NCBI GenBank assembly: GCA_034440575.1
Contig: JAOTOL010001639.1
Location: 1,807,501 to 1,871,500 of the forward strand
Direction: 5' to 3'
Length of the DNA: 64,000 nt
Origin: Imbricaverruca yamaguchii
Taxonomy: Eukaryota; Arthropoda; Thecostraca; Neoverrucidae
The translations under genes and the position numbers were made by a program. The notes below the pieces were generated by a model that did not search any database, had not been told where the DNA came from, and worked only from the letters and a program-made list of their open reading frames with translations. Positions 13,028 to 25,440 of this stretch are shown in pieces; position 1 is the stretch's first letter, and each line of letters starts with the position of its first letter.

Positions 13028-13148
13028 CTGCATCGTAGCCAACCCGCGCTTGGAATGCTGATTTAAATTTCGCAGAGCGTGTGTCCGCGCTCTTCTCTAG
13101 AGAACCGCTTCCACCTTGGCCCCTCATCCGAGCCAGCTCGTTCCATAT
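13028..13148 (-). CDS. Candidate internal exon (first) of an unidentified gene
   Basis: A 121-bp open segment is bounded on the minus strand by an acceptor (CTTTCCCAG|ATATGG) and a donor (GATGCAG|GTATGC). It reads IWNELARMRGQGGSGSLEKS then about 20 residues ending KFKSAFQARVGYDAG across the junction. The mixed charged and hydrophobic composition and the two consensus splice sites suggest a real exon. It pairs in phase with the exon at 11906-12027. No upstream exon was found with confidence before the SINE at 13320. The family is unknown. Confidence 0.35.
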
Positions 13149-13319
13149 CTGGGAAAGATCAAGTAATGCTATGCACCCTTCCAATGCAACTGAGTGCTGC
13201 AACGCGGCCATATTCCACTTGCAACAATGAATTATTAAATAGCCTTCCACAGTTGAGTGTACACAAACGGTAGCATCCTTTGAATACATCAATAGACAAG
13301 GCTTGCTCCCAGAGAAGGA

Positions 13320-13500
13320 CGAGGGACCGCGGTAGCTTATTTGGTAAAGCGGCGGACTCTTGATCGCAAGATTGTGGGTTCGAATCTCTCAACTGACGGC
13401 ATTTACCGAGTCCATCCGCGGCCAAACGGCGTGAGAGGATGGCGACGATGTACAACCTAGCGGTTGAATGCGTCGTATAGGAACCGAATGTTTTTCTTTA
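13320..13500 (+). repeat. tRNA-Lys-like SINE, family 1 (copy A)
   Basis: A tRNA-like head carries an A-box region (GGTAGCTTATTTGG), an anticodon-loop sequence CTCTTGA that would hold a CTT (Lys) anticodon, and a good B-box (GGGTTCGAATC). A non-tRNA body follows, shared with the copies at 10041-10190 and 62366-62532. Anticodon-stem pairing is broken, so this is a SINE and not a functional tRNA. Confidence 0.85.
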
Positions 13501-15397
13501 AAGGAGGGACGAATGGAGCGTTGGTCCTTTTGGAACAAAACCTGTCAGATTATTATTTTGCTTTTATATTTTCAATTTTAGAAGTTTTTTGATAGACGAA
13601 ATGTGATCTCTTTTCGGTCCTGCCCACGCATTTTGTCACCAGAAATGGGAACTTGGTGTCATGCGAGCCATATTTGGTTTCACACAAGTCCCCGATGCAT
13701 TTGGGATCATAACATCTAGTGCAACTACGTCCTCAAGCTAGACTTCCCCAGCACGGATCCGTCTAACCGCCTTGGAGGTTCTTACCATGCTTCCACGAAA
13801 ATATACCAAGAGCTAAGATATTGAATGTTCTCTGATAACCGTTAATGGAGACGCCTGGCGCCAACTCCAAATGCCAAACCTATACTAACGCTAATTATCC
13901 ATGATAAGAACTGTGGTGGAGCTGCGGTTAAGTTCTACAGATAATAAGGTAGCTTATTTGGCCATGAATTCGGCATGTAACAGAGTTCATAAAACGTACT
14001 GCTTTAATCGTATAATGTCTAACTGTAAAACTGTGACCCCGTAAATCAGCCGACCTACCATGCCCCGCATATGTCACGCCTGTACTTTTCCCTCCGGTGC
14101 CGGCAACGCGGTCACCGGCCCTCGTCGGAACCGAATCAGCGTTTTACGAGCCGTCGCCCGGCAACCGTGACGTGTGCCATGTCTTCCGGTCGGGGCTGTG
14201 CCCGACGAACCACCCCCGGCATCAGACGTGTCTTGACTGTCGAGCCGCGCGGGCCTGTCGCGCTGTCTGTCGCGTGTATAAATTAATCTCTGAAATTTCG
14301 GCCCCCAAATTTACAATTGAAAACAATCCTTGTCACCATATATTCGCTATACCTTCTGCACAATATATCGTGCAGAGAACTTTTCATTTTTGCATTCGGA
14401 GTTATCGCGACGCGCGGGTCGAGACCCTGGACTATTCACGAGCCTACAAGAACGACCTTCTCTACAGGGATAGATGTGCATAGTTTCTATCAAATTCCAT
14501 CGCGATTGATGTTACATACCAGGTGAAAGGTGAAATATGTGCAGAAGAAATTTATAACCTATCAAATTCATTGCCGACCTACAAATTACTGCAAATATTC
14601 GCATCAAACGGCCAACAAAGTATGTCTTCATACATTTCCAATATTGTGACATGCTGCACATTTCGCTTAGACTCCTGGACAAGGTGTCCGCCTAGGTCAA
14701 GCATGTAAACTAACGCATTTCAGGTGTTAGAGATGTTAAAAATTTTGGACGCTTGACATTTATAGTATGAAACTGCACATTGAAATCATATCTAGAGACT
14801 AAAATGATCCTAGAATGCTCACAAGCACAAGACAAGGCCATCCAAGATCACCCTATATCAACCTTGGGCTTGAACGTGGGACGTCACGGACCTGCCAATG
14901 GACCTGCCTGTCTAATCCAAAATTGTCCAAAATACCCAACATTGCCCAGTGTGCATCATTGCTGCGCAGCAACTGGCAAGCAATTTGTTGAAACAGACTA
15001 AACGCCAATTTGTTGAAACAAACTAAACGTGTTCGTTCTTTTGACATTGCATCTATATGCCTCACAATCACCTAGTTTCTTTGTTCACTCTAAGTCGTGC
15101 AAAATGTCCCCACTCCATCAACTCTTACTGCTTCATTTTCCACAAGCCATGGGGTTGGCATCACGAGAAGTACCTACCTCTAGTTCTGACAAGTGGATGC
15201 AAATTTTCCCGACGGGATCATATTGCATTCAATAGGTTATGCATAGTATGTGCTATGGAATAATCCAACGTAGCTAAGGCATCATAATTATTTCTCAGGA
15301 ATAGTTATTCTTCAGAAATAGTTCAATTTCCTGTTGGAGAGTACAAAGGTCGCTCCTGCTGACAAAAAAAAAACGCTGTCAAATATTGCAAAATGTT
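13501..15397. other. Mostly anonymous sequence with one Cys-rich open segment
   Basis: At about 14145-14285 a GC-rich plus-strand frame reads DVCHVFRSGLCPTNH, then a spacing of cysteines and histidines (HQTCLDCRAARACRAVCRVY). This resembles small zinc-knuckle segments in some retroelement proteins, but that is a guess. A 21-bp direct repeat (CAATTTGTTGAAACA) lies near 14979 and 15005. Nothing else was recognised. Confidence 0.3.
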
Positions 15398-16550
15398 CTA
15401 CTTCGGGATTAGCATGACGGCTCGACATCCTGCCATGCTTTGCTCCGATACCCCTGTTGGTAGGAAAATGAGCGGAAGCAGACGAATTAGACACCACGCT
15501 TCACTGGCGGTCTTTTTGACGATTACCTCTGACCCTGGCATTCGTAGAGGCTCTGGTTTGTTGGCAATTGCGTCACTGCAGCTGAACTCTGCAATTGTGC
15601 GATTGAGATCTTCCAGATATGTCAGTCCACACTTCATACAACGTGTGGGTACCTTCGAGAGGGTGCTCGAAACAACGCCTTCGAGAACGTCGTGCATGAT
15701 GTCTGGTGCAAAGGAATGTGAAGGATGGAAAGTTCTTCGGACGTTAAATGCACGCGAACTCCTGATCCCAAACACACTCTCAGCATACCGTTCTTCATTT
15801 AATGTTCAAATCTGAGTCATACTCCGATAGTGTTCATGTTGTTGTTCCGAGTAGTCGTTCATGCAACACTGTCTCTAGAAGCTGTGCAATATCTGCACAT
15901 GCGTGCAGCTCCTGAACAATTTTTATATAACCAGAAATTGCCTGGTTGTCTCCAATGAAAGCAACAAACTGAATTTTTACATTCACCGATGACCTACTGT
16001 TATTCAGCTCCAGGTCATTTCCTTTCATCTCCATTTCATTGAGGTCGTCAATGCGGGGTGCCAAGATATCCCCCAAGAGTATTTACCCAGTAATTCTTTG
16101 AAAAGCAGCACAAGCATAATAATTCTCAGTTCAGATTGGGCCCTGTTCCCTACTAAGCAATATACCGCTCACAGCTCTTGTTTCTTTGCCTTATTCCCCA
16201 AATAATTGTCCATTATAAACCAATCATAATATATGAGAAGTTTAAAACAATCACTGTAGCTAGAGTAGACACTTCCATCTTCTAAGGACGATTAGGTGTC
16301 AGCCACATCTGATTTCTGCATAAACAGTTCTTCCCCTGTGCAAAGTTCCTTCAGTTGTTCTTGGAGTGATATGTACTGCAACGTTTCTGGCTTGCTTGCG
16401 TCATCTATTTCTAGAAGCTTTTCAACTGGTTGGATACCATTGAACTCACTTTCTCTTCTCTTCAACAGCTTTCTCTTCGACATGGTGGCTTTGACAAAAG
16501 CTTGCTTGCATTGAGTTTTGTCTACCTTCATCAGTCGTTTGCGTAGCATC
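15398..16550 (-). pseudogene. Decayed transposase relic with HDVLEGV motif (EnSpm/CACTA-like?)
   Basis: Three minus-strand blocks lie in order. At 16549-16292 is a Lys/Glu-rich segment. At 16076-15834 is a block with IDDLNEME and VKIQFVAFIGDNQAISGY. At 15775-15398 is a block with PDIMHDVLEGVVSSTL followed by LTYLEDLNRTIAEF. The combination of an IDDL...GDN segment followed by PDxMHDxLEGV is, from memory, shared by a family of animal transposase-like proteins that I associate with EnSpm/CACTA-type elements; the class is not proven here. Stops and frame changes separate the blocks, so the gene is dead. The element ends were not identified. Confidence 0.55.
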
Positions 16551-17429
16551 TGTACACATTCAAAGTAGAAAGTTTAAAACGTCCTTGCATGTGCTCCGGG
16601 ACACATTGGCAGCTCTCAAGCTATCACCGAACTTGCTATGAATGTTTTTTTGGGGGGCGCAACCTTTGCTGATGTGCATGCTCATCTCCCTGATCTGTCA
16701 TAGGTGTCCATGTGGGCTACAACATTATTTTCATGTACCAAAACCGCATTATCGCTACCAGGTGAGGGAACGTTATTGAGAACACGAGATGTTCTTGTGC
16801 TTCTCTGTGTAATGATCGCGCCAACATGTGATGTTTGAATAACTATTTCCAGTCTCTGCCAGGAAAATTAAGCACAAATTCGGTGGAAGAGGCATGTGCT
16901 CTTAAATGTTTACAAAAATGCAATCCTAATGCAAACATAACTGCATAGTGACAAACAAAGCATTCAGGGCACGGATTGACCTACAAAAAAACAAAGTCAC
17001 CAATACTACAGTCAGATTATTCAAACTCTGCACTTGGTTATACGATGCAAACGTCGTCCAACATGAGATTTTCCTGTTTCAAACTATAGCCAAGCCTGTC
17101 AGATGGAAAAATGCTGCAATGCAAGGTGTTGGAAAGAAATGGAAATGTCATGAATACCTTTCACGAATTAAAGTTATACAAAATGGACGAAGTTGCTTAC
17201 TCATGCAAAATGTTTTCCAATTTGCAGGAAATGTTTCCACGGACTGATAATATTGCCTGTACCTAGGTATGAACATTTTGCGGATTGATCAGTCTGCGGA
17301 GTATGGCAATGTCAATGAGACTTGGTTATTGCGAATCATGAGAAGTGCTGCAATTGGTGTCTTTGGGTAAGGAAATGTCTTGGACAGTTATTTGTGAGCT
17401 TGCAACAAAGGGATTTTGCTGATGAACAG
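16551..17429. other. Anonymous sequence
   Basis: No domain or repeat was recognised. A 99-codon plus frame at 16948-17247 shows no family resemblance. Confidence 0.35.
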
Positions 17430-18060
17430 ACAATTCTAAGAGTTGAAATGCCAAATTTCAATCTGAACGATGCTCCTCTGTTAGAGTATGACATATGGAT
17501 AATCACTTCAGGTTAGACAAGTCCAGGACAATTAGGTACCAACAGGTTTTCAGTCAAAGGGTGGTTGATCAATGGCTGCATGTTGATGTGGGGAGTCCTT
17601 CATTGAATCTTTTTAACAATATGCTGCACAATTTTGTTTGTGATGGAGAGTCTAGCTTTTTTATTTCTAATTAGTGGTAGAGGGGCATAATTTATGCCAG
17701 AAGGTGTAAACTGTGCAGACCCCTTTAAGTGGGCATGAGTGGAGTTCAAAGATGATTGATGGAGCATGGGGGTGGAAGATTGTGTATTCAAAATCAAGTG
17801 GAATGTTGCCAGATAGGTTGGGGTAGACAGATCTTTGAAACTTGGATATGGTATTGATTATGTGTTTGTGCGGATCGGTCACTCAACCCATGAGTGTGTT
17901 ATACTAGATCGAGTGAATAGGGCCAGATATACTGAGGTAAATAGTTGGATCGATAGGTATTGGTAGGTTGGTAGGATGTTGGTAGTTCTTTAAAATTTAG
18001 GATGGTTACGGTGTTGAATATCTTTTTGTCCAGGCTTATAGTGTTCCTTTAATTGTTCAA
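17430..18060 (+). pseudogene. LINE 3' end (reverse-transcriptase C-terminus and 3' UTR), copy 1
   Basis: With frame changes, the sequence reads NHFRLDKSRTIRYQQVFSQR then VVDQW and GSPSLNLFNN. This is the typical C-terminal tail of many metazoan non-LTR retrotransposon ORF2 proteins (R..FFSQRVV..WN.LP). The downstream non-coding part shares blocks such as GGTCGAGTGAATAGGGC (variant here) and the 3' sequence TTTTTGTCCAGG with the copy at 24900-25440. It is 5'-truncated and degenerate. Confidence 0.65.
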
Positions 18061-21000
18061 CGAAGATGGGGCAAGACTGGATACTAAATAAACACATCTG
18101 GATCGTCCAAAACGCCACGAAATCTTATTTCTTAATTCGGTGCACGAGAAAGCAACAAACCCTAAAACGAGCAGGAGTTCCGAAGATGTGTTGAGCCCCT
18201 AACAAAAATTGATTTGATCCTTAAGACACATCCGTAGACAAAGAAACCCGCAACGGGTCCAAAAAAGAACAGGCAAGGCTTCGGTTCGTTAGCCAATCTG
18301 GGAGCATATTTAATCAATGATATAAGGTACATCAAAGCTCAACGGGTATCCGCATTTTTTAGTCACCTCAAAATGTGGGAAGTAAGGAACCAACGATCCG
18401 ATTAAATTAATAGAATCTTCGCAGGGAACGACCATACGAAGCATTCTATCACGCCAAATATGGCGCAAGTCTATCATGTGGCAGCAAGTAGCAAAACAAG
18501 CAATTAGCAAAATACACGTGCACGAACGCTGGCATGGTGGCGGCCGGGCGCTACGAACTGGAATGCCTGAAGTTGTGAAATTCTACATTTTAAAGTGATT
18601 TGCATTGGTGTAGTTTCAGCAGTGTGAGGAGACCTATCAAGAGATACGAAAAGAAATCCTTAGAATATGGTGGAGGAATTATGGTTGAAATCCGACGAAT
18701 CAGAAACGATAATTGTAGATTAAACCCCTCCACAGGACAATTTAGTTGGTCACTAATTATTTTATATAATATAGGTCTCCTGTGACGAAATATTGGTCGA
18801 AACCCGAGGAAATTTTTAATGGGGGTAGGTGGGCCCCTCCAAATTAGTTTTCCCCTCCCTATTGCCGCAAATACATGTACGCCACTGGTCCCCAATAATT
18901 TTCAGAAGCATATGCCCATGGGGCAAACCCAACATTGAGGGGGTAATTCCCCTCACAAACATACAAAATAACACGTATGCCCCATTTAAATGGAAGGAAT
19001 GCTGTTTTTAAATGCATCTTCTTACTACAAACTTGCTTTATGCGATTGCAACCTGCATGATTAGAGCTTCTCAACTTCAGTACCTTCTCAACGTCATTTG
19101 CAAAAAGGTACAGCAGCGAAAGCCATGGGCGTGACGTCATGGCATTTGAAGGTTTTACACCATGTATGCATTGTCGTTGTTACATTGTTGCTCAATGCTT
19201 GTTCTTGCCGTGAATTTCGTCGCTGAAAATGTATTATTTTAGCTTGTGTGCCAGGTGCCTTGCAGCCAGCAACAATTTTTTTTAAAAATCAATAAATCCC
19301 TAAGATGGCGACCAGAAAACCAACTAAATCCACTTCTCGTTGTCACGTTCGCGAAATTGTCGTCCTAGGACTGAGAAATGGTCGTATAGGCTTACCTATG
19401 ACATCAAGCTGGTGGGAATGACTAACAATTGTGATGAATCTGATTATATTCGGTTAGACTTGGAGGAAATATAAATAGGTTTATCAATGGGAGATATGTT
19501 TAAGATATGTTTAGCGCCAGCCCCACCAGCTGGCCGCAATCCAGAGGCCAGCGGGAAGATTCTTCTGGTCGAGTAAGCATCAAGACATTTGTTTGTTTTG
19601 ACATTTAGGTATTTATCTACATTTTACTTATTTATACCCTGGAGTCCTGGTATGGCTCAGTTTTCAGCGAAAGATGATTATTGTTATTGCGTTTTGCGTA
19701 GGTGATGCACCATGCCAAGAACAAAGAAGACCTCAACATGAAACCATGCTTCCCATTATCGAACCATACTAGGGGCCCAGATAGCAATAGCAGGCTCTAA
19801 CACAATGGAGGCCATTTTCCGGGAGCAGGAAGCACCCTTTCAACCTTGCCACCGAAAGAATTTCGTGGCAACGCCACTGTGTGTAGTTGTCAGACGTCAA
19901 AGTCAGCAACAGATGGCAACCACAGTCCGGCATTGGCTCGGGTACCGCGATCAGATATTCATCCTCCTGTGATCCGCAACAATGTCAGCATCACACTTTC
20001 CTCATCATATCGGCTGAAGGTTCTCTATTCATCATATTTTGGTGTATTCAGTGCGACGAAAAGAACCTGCTTTGGACGATGTGCATTGTACGTGCACTGA
20101 AAACGCAGTGAAAGGAATTATTTGGGTGCAAATTACTGGCAGTTGCACAAAATACAAACTAATTGAACAACTCAGATCACAGTTGTATGGTTCCCTGCGT
20201 CAAAACCATGCGTGCCTTTCGACCTCTGTCCGTCCCCGGACCAGAGGTCAATGAGATGGCCCATGTCGTCTTAGTACTCCTGAGTATCCAGTTCTCACCG
20301 TATCGGGGCCAGCGACTGTTCCAAAAAATTTGCAGAGCCTTTAGCCGACAACCCATGACTGACAGCTCCTTGGTCTCCTCTAGGTACTTGACAAGTCCAT
20401 GGTCCTTCTCTTCCTTATCTTAGCCTTCCTGACCCCCTGATCCTCTCAGAACACATGATTATCCCCGATGAGGCATTCTCAGCTTCCGTATACGAGTAGG
20501 TTGTGACGCGGGGGGGGATTGCCCACCTAATGCATCAATTTTCTGACCACTCCAGGGTCACTGTAACTGTCTGTCTAACTATCTCAGAGTACTGAATTTC
20601 TAGCCCTCCCACTAGTGCACAGCTTCTGTAACTACCGGATGGTCATGGTCGTCCCAGGATCCTGGTCGTCTCAGCGAATCAATAGCTATTTTGACCCTCG
20701 CATGGACTTCACCACCAGGGATTCAGTGATGTGTGTATCAGTCACTTTTCTGGAACTTCATAGCCCATTGACCTTGGGTAAAAGAACTCTTTAATGGAAC
20801 TTCTGCTGTAACATCAAATTATTCGCCAGTGTTGGGGCCAATGAGTGCCGTGACCGGACTCAGGGGAAATACACCGGCCCAGTGGTCTTGGTCGTGACTT
20901 ATGGCCGTCCTCCGGTCGCCACGTCTCAGCGCCCTCGACGGATCCAGAGCCTATGAAATCCGCAGAATGTCCTACAGCCTCGGAGTCTTGCACAGCCTCA

Positions 21001-21734
21001 TAACTTCATAAGCGTCAGAGTATCCCACAACTTCACAATATCTTACATTCTCAGAGCCCCTCACAGTCTCAAAACCTCATGTGGCCTCAGTATCCCAGCA
21101 CGGCCTCAGGACCCCCTCACATCCTCACAACTACGTGGTTCCTCAGAACCCCGTGCAGCCTCAGAGGCCTGTACAGCCGCAGAACTCCGTACACTGTACA
21201 GCCCCAGTATCTCTCACGACCTCAGGACTGCCCGCAGCTTCAGAACCCTAGCCAATCAGCGCCCCCTGACCCTCCTAGGGTCTCCCTGCCTGTCTCAGGG
21301 TCCGTGACTCGGCAGGCCCTCTCAACAGCCGAGCACCGCAGGCCTCAACGCGCGAGAAACATCCAGAAGCGCGCAACTCTTCACCTTCCCGAGCTACACT
21401 ACTCAGTGAGGGAGCACCCTGCCTATATATGCGTTTTCTCCGTCCATGTCTATGCTATTTGAAACAGATATATGCACACGGCGGAACTACCAAAAGTCGT
21501 GGCAGACACGGCTGCTTTCTGACATACCTCAAAGTGCGGCACTAGGATGCGCCGGACCGTGCCATGGCTTAAGCGGTTCAATGAAAAGCTGTCTGCAGGG
21601 TCGCTGATCGATGCCGCTGCTTCAAGATGACTAATCTTGCAAAGCAGGAGAAGCTACTTAACGGGTTAGTGTAGATTCATGTTCAGAAATCATGGAATTA
21701 TTGTTAAGGATTTGAATGCGCTCACGATATCCAT
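18061..21734. other. Anonymous sequence with element fragments
   Basis: Near 18825-18890, a stretch rich in GGGGG and CCCCTCC ends TACGCCACTG, resembling the terminus of common small GGCGTAGC-type elements. From about 20960 to 21290 a degenerate CCTCAGAACCCC-like repeat (roughly 17-18 bp) is visible. No gene was recognised. Confidence 0.35.
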
Positions 21735-21888
21735 CAATAAATAAATTCAATCAATCAATCGATCCATCAATTAATCAATCAATCAATCGATCTATCGATC
21801 GATCAATCAATCAATCGATCAATCAATCAACCAATCAATCAACCAATAAATAAATAAATCAATCAATCTATCAGTTAATCAATCAATG
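21735..21888. repeat. (ATCA)n microsatellite
   Basis: A tetranucleotide tract of ATCA carries ATCG and AATA variants, about 150 bases in all. Confidence 0.95.
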
Positions 21889-22901
21889 TTTTACTTCCTT
21901 ATTGACACACACGCACACATGAGATGCGGGTGGCAGAAAAAAACCTGCCTGAAAAAGTGCAACTGCTTATCCCCAACTTTCGTGAATATATGATTTAGAT
22001 GCCAAGCCATTCGTCGGCATCCTGTGAGACAGAGTCGGTTGAAAAGTCATGCCAGCGGCGTGACTCTTCGTGTTCTTCTCCAGTCCCGATTCCATGGTTA
22101 AATTGTACTCGTTGCGACATATTACTGAAGTTGTTTATGGATCCGCTATGTTCACTGAAAAGGTGAGTTCTGAAATGGGCACATGGACAATAGAAGATGA
22201 AATTGGTGGCAATTTTATTAGGGTTTCCGCATGCAAAATCTAGAGCTGGTGATTTTGAATTTTGGATTGCAAATCGTGTTCGAGTTAGCTCTGCCATCCC
22301 TTGTCTGGGCCTAGTGTGGGGGGATGGTGATTTTCCATTGAACTATCTGGTGAAACGATGCCTGGTCCTTTGCTTAGTCGTTCAGAACCACTGATTACGG
22401 CCTCGTCATATCGCTTTGCTGTATTTTTCTTCACTGACATGAAATTTGAGCTCGCCATTTTACATCACCTCTGAGAAGTGGTCGTGTGGAGTGTGTCACG
22501 TACTGCACAGACTCGCAGCGGCGTGACTCATGGGTGGACGTCCTTGGACCACAGGTGGTGCGAAGAGGCTCCAGCTCCATAGCCTTACTCGACACATATC
22601 GAAATGAAGCCGTGCGGGTTGGAACGGAAACTGTAATGGTGCAGGCAACCGGAATCAAAAGCGCTGGATTTTCCGTCTAAGTTCACCGCACCTCAACAGC
22701 GCCTCATTAAATTCCACTATATTCTGTGATAACTCCATTACTTCGGTCGAGCTGACTGGAAAGTTATTAACCACGAACAGAGCCGCGATCGATACGGATC
22801 AGGCGCCCAGAATCGGCCTGCTCAAGTGGAACTGGCTGGACTTGCGGCTTCGCCCGTGCCCAGCCGACTGCTGCCAATGACCGAACAGCCTGTTCAAGCT
22901 A

Positions 22902-23325
22902 CCAGCTGGCGCTGCAGTCAGCAGGACAATCCGCTGGTGCTGTTAATGACCACCGGGAGTCACCGTGTTGTCGCTGCAAGAAATCACCAGCTGGCGCTGC
23001 AGTCAGCAGGACAATCCGCTGGTGCTGTTAATGACCACCGGGAGTCACCGTGTTGTCGCTGTAAGAAACCACCAGCCGGCGCTGCTAGTCAGCAGGGCAA
23101 TCCGCTAGTGTTGTTAATGACCACCGGGAGTCACCGTGCTGTCGCTGCAAGAAACCACCAGCTGGCGCTGCAGTCAGCAGGGCAATCCGCTGGTGCTGTT
23201 AATGACCACCGGGAGTCACCGTGTCGCTGCAAGAAACCACCAGCTGGCGCTGCAGTCAGCAGGGCAATCCGCTAGTTTGTTGTTAATGACCACCGAAAGT
23301 CCCTGTGTTGTCGCTGTAAGAAGCC
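22902..23325. repeat. 85-bp minisatellite
   Basis: Five units of about 85 bp begin CCAGCTGGCGCTGCAGTCAG and contain TTAATGACCACCGGGAGTCA. The period is not a multiple of three, and a 149-codon frame across it is an artefact. It directly abuts the 33-bp array downstream. Confidence 0.9.
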
Positions 23326-23339
23326 AACTGCTTACCCAG

Positions 23340-23600
23340 CGGACTGGTCTTGCGTCTGAAGGGATTACCCATTGGGTCGGTCGGATGTCTAAAGGGTTTA
23401 TCTAGTGGGCTAGTCGGGCGTTTGAATGGCTCACCCAGTGGGGTAGTCGGCCATTTAACGGGCTTATTCAGTGGGGTAGTCGGCCATTTAGCGGGCTTAC
23501 CCAGTGGGATAGTCAGCCATTTAACGGGCTTACCAAGGGGGATAGTCGGTTATTTGACGGGCCTGCCCAGTGAGTTGGTCAGGCGTCTGAAGGCTGAATA
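23340..23600. repeat. 33-bp minisatellite
   Basis: About eight units of 33 bp follow the pattern GGGCTTACCCAGTGGG-ATAGTCGGCCATTTA. The reading GLPSGVVGHLT repeats because 33 is a multiple of three. The array lies immediately downstream of the unrelated 85-bp array. Confidence 0.9.
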
Positions 23601-24308
23601 TGTTTAGTATGTGTGACAATACTTAGCATGTGGGGCATAGTATGACACATAATGTGACAACACTTGTCGGTAATGCTCCTGTCTGCGAGCTACGGTGCAC
23701 GCTATGGTTATGGGTAAGACTCGCTACTCTACAAGGCTGTCCACTCCTCATTACGATGGGTTGAAAAAACGCTTTTGCAGACGAGTTTTATCGTGTCCCG
23801 ATATGTTATCGTCATCCTGGGAAAAACAACCATGAAAATCGCACATTTGGAAGGCACACAAATTCCATGGTCTTCGATGCCGTGCTGCAGAAGTTCCCAT
23901 ACGTTGATATCTCCGTGGGAAGGGCATGGTGCCACATCACATGTGGTTTCACTTCATTGCATTCTTTATCTGTCATCCCTAACTTGTCATATCCATAACT
24001 TTTGTCATAAACTAACACACGTTATGAGTGCATGATTCAGACGTCACACCATCCGTCGACATCCTTGATACATCGCAGGCATGATCGTCGCTGCTATCGG
24101 TGCCCGCCCACTTCCTTCACCGCAAGTATGTTAAGCGTAAGTGTGTTAGGCCCACCAGACATGGGTGGGGAGGTCCATCATGATGTGATTTCGTTTCATT
24201 ACATTCTTTGGTGCATTATAGTACCATTGGTACATTGATGGACGCATGGTGCCATGACTGTATCGCGTGTGTAGGTGACAGACAACTTGCAGTACACAGT
24301 ACCTATGA

Positions 24309-24442
24309 CCGTGTGCGTGTATGTGTGTGTGTGTGTTTTGTGTGTGTGTGTGTGTATGTGTGTATGTATGTGCATGTGTGTGTGTGTGTATATGTGTATG
24401 CATGTGCATGTGTGTGTGTGTGTGTATGTATGTGGGGGTGGG
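24309..24442. repeat. (TG)n microsatellite
   Basis: A TG tract with TATG interruptions ends in a poly-G stretch (GGGGGTGGGGGG). Confidence 0.95.
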
Positions 24443-24899
24443 GGGATTTTGCTAGCCTGCCATCGTGTGGTGATGTCTGCTGTTGAGTACAAAGTAATAC
24501 ATCACGCTAACTACTTTCATACCTTTATACGACCTCCCGAACTTAATACAAGCAGCGGAGCAGTCCGGTCACGTGTCATTGAGAGAAGCTTACTGCTTTC
24601 GTCTTAGTCTCAGGCCGATGCATCAGGTGATGAGACTTGGTAGTGGGCTGGACATAGCCATCCAGCCTTGCACAGCCGCACACTGCCTTCCCTGCCCCGG
24701 TCACCAGGTTCGCAACTCTTTTCATGCTCAGTTGTGTCCGCCATCTTCGCCATGGACATCATAACTCACTTCGTAGTTGACCTCCAGCTGAGAGACGGCC
24801 ACGGTGCCGGTCAGCACTAGCCACGGGATGGTGGCTAACGACCAACTGATGATCCAAGCGTGGGGCGTCTCTTCGAAGGCCAGCTCCAGTACGTGGGAT

Positions 24900-25440
24900 A
24901 CCCGAGTCGGATCGTCTCCCTACCATACCAAATGATGCTCTTCTATTTAGACTACCACATAGGGGTCATCAATTCAGCTTAGACGTATCAAGATGTAGGA
25001 CAGCTAAGCGACAACAGGTCTTCAGTCAAAGGATTGTTGATCAGTGGAATGGCTTTCCTGCTGATGTCGTGGGGAGTCCTTCATTGAAATTGAAATTGAA
25101 TGTGTTGAAAATAGGGTGGGCAAATTCTTTAGGCTGCAAAATCTTGTTTTTTAGTTTTAAGTAGTGGTGGATGGGGTGATATTTATGCTAAGTAGGTGTG
25201 CACTGTACAGACCCATTTAACCAGGTATGGATTGGGTCTGAACATTATTGGTGGGGCACTCAAGTCACATGTGTTACATAAGGTCGAGTGAATAGGGCTG
25301 AATACGTAAGGTGAATACACATTGATGAGTGTTGGGGAATATTGGTGTATGTAGTCTATGGAACTAGTGATGTGGCGTTGGCTTGGCTCAAGAGACTCTT
25401 CTTGCCAGGGTTATGGTATGCACCTTCCCTTTGCAGACTT
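24900..25440 (+). pseudogene. LINE 3' end, copy 2 of the same family
   Basis: The readable tail is LFRLPHRGHQFSLDVSRCRT then RQQVFSQRIVDQWNGFPADV and VGSPSLK. This matches the conserved C-terminal signature of non-LTR retrotransposon reverse transcriptases. About 350 bases of 3' UTR follow, sharing blocks with copy 1 (for example GAGTGAATAGGGC near 25285). There is no intact ORF. The clade cannot be assigned from the tail alone. Confidence 0.7.

Noticed and set aside
13331..13390. Functional tRNA gene on the plus strand
   Set aside because: Anticodon stem does not pair and the SINE body follows directly.
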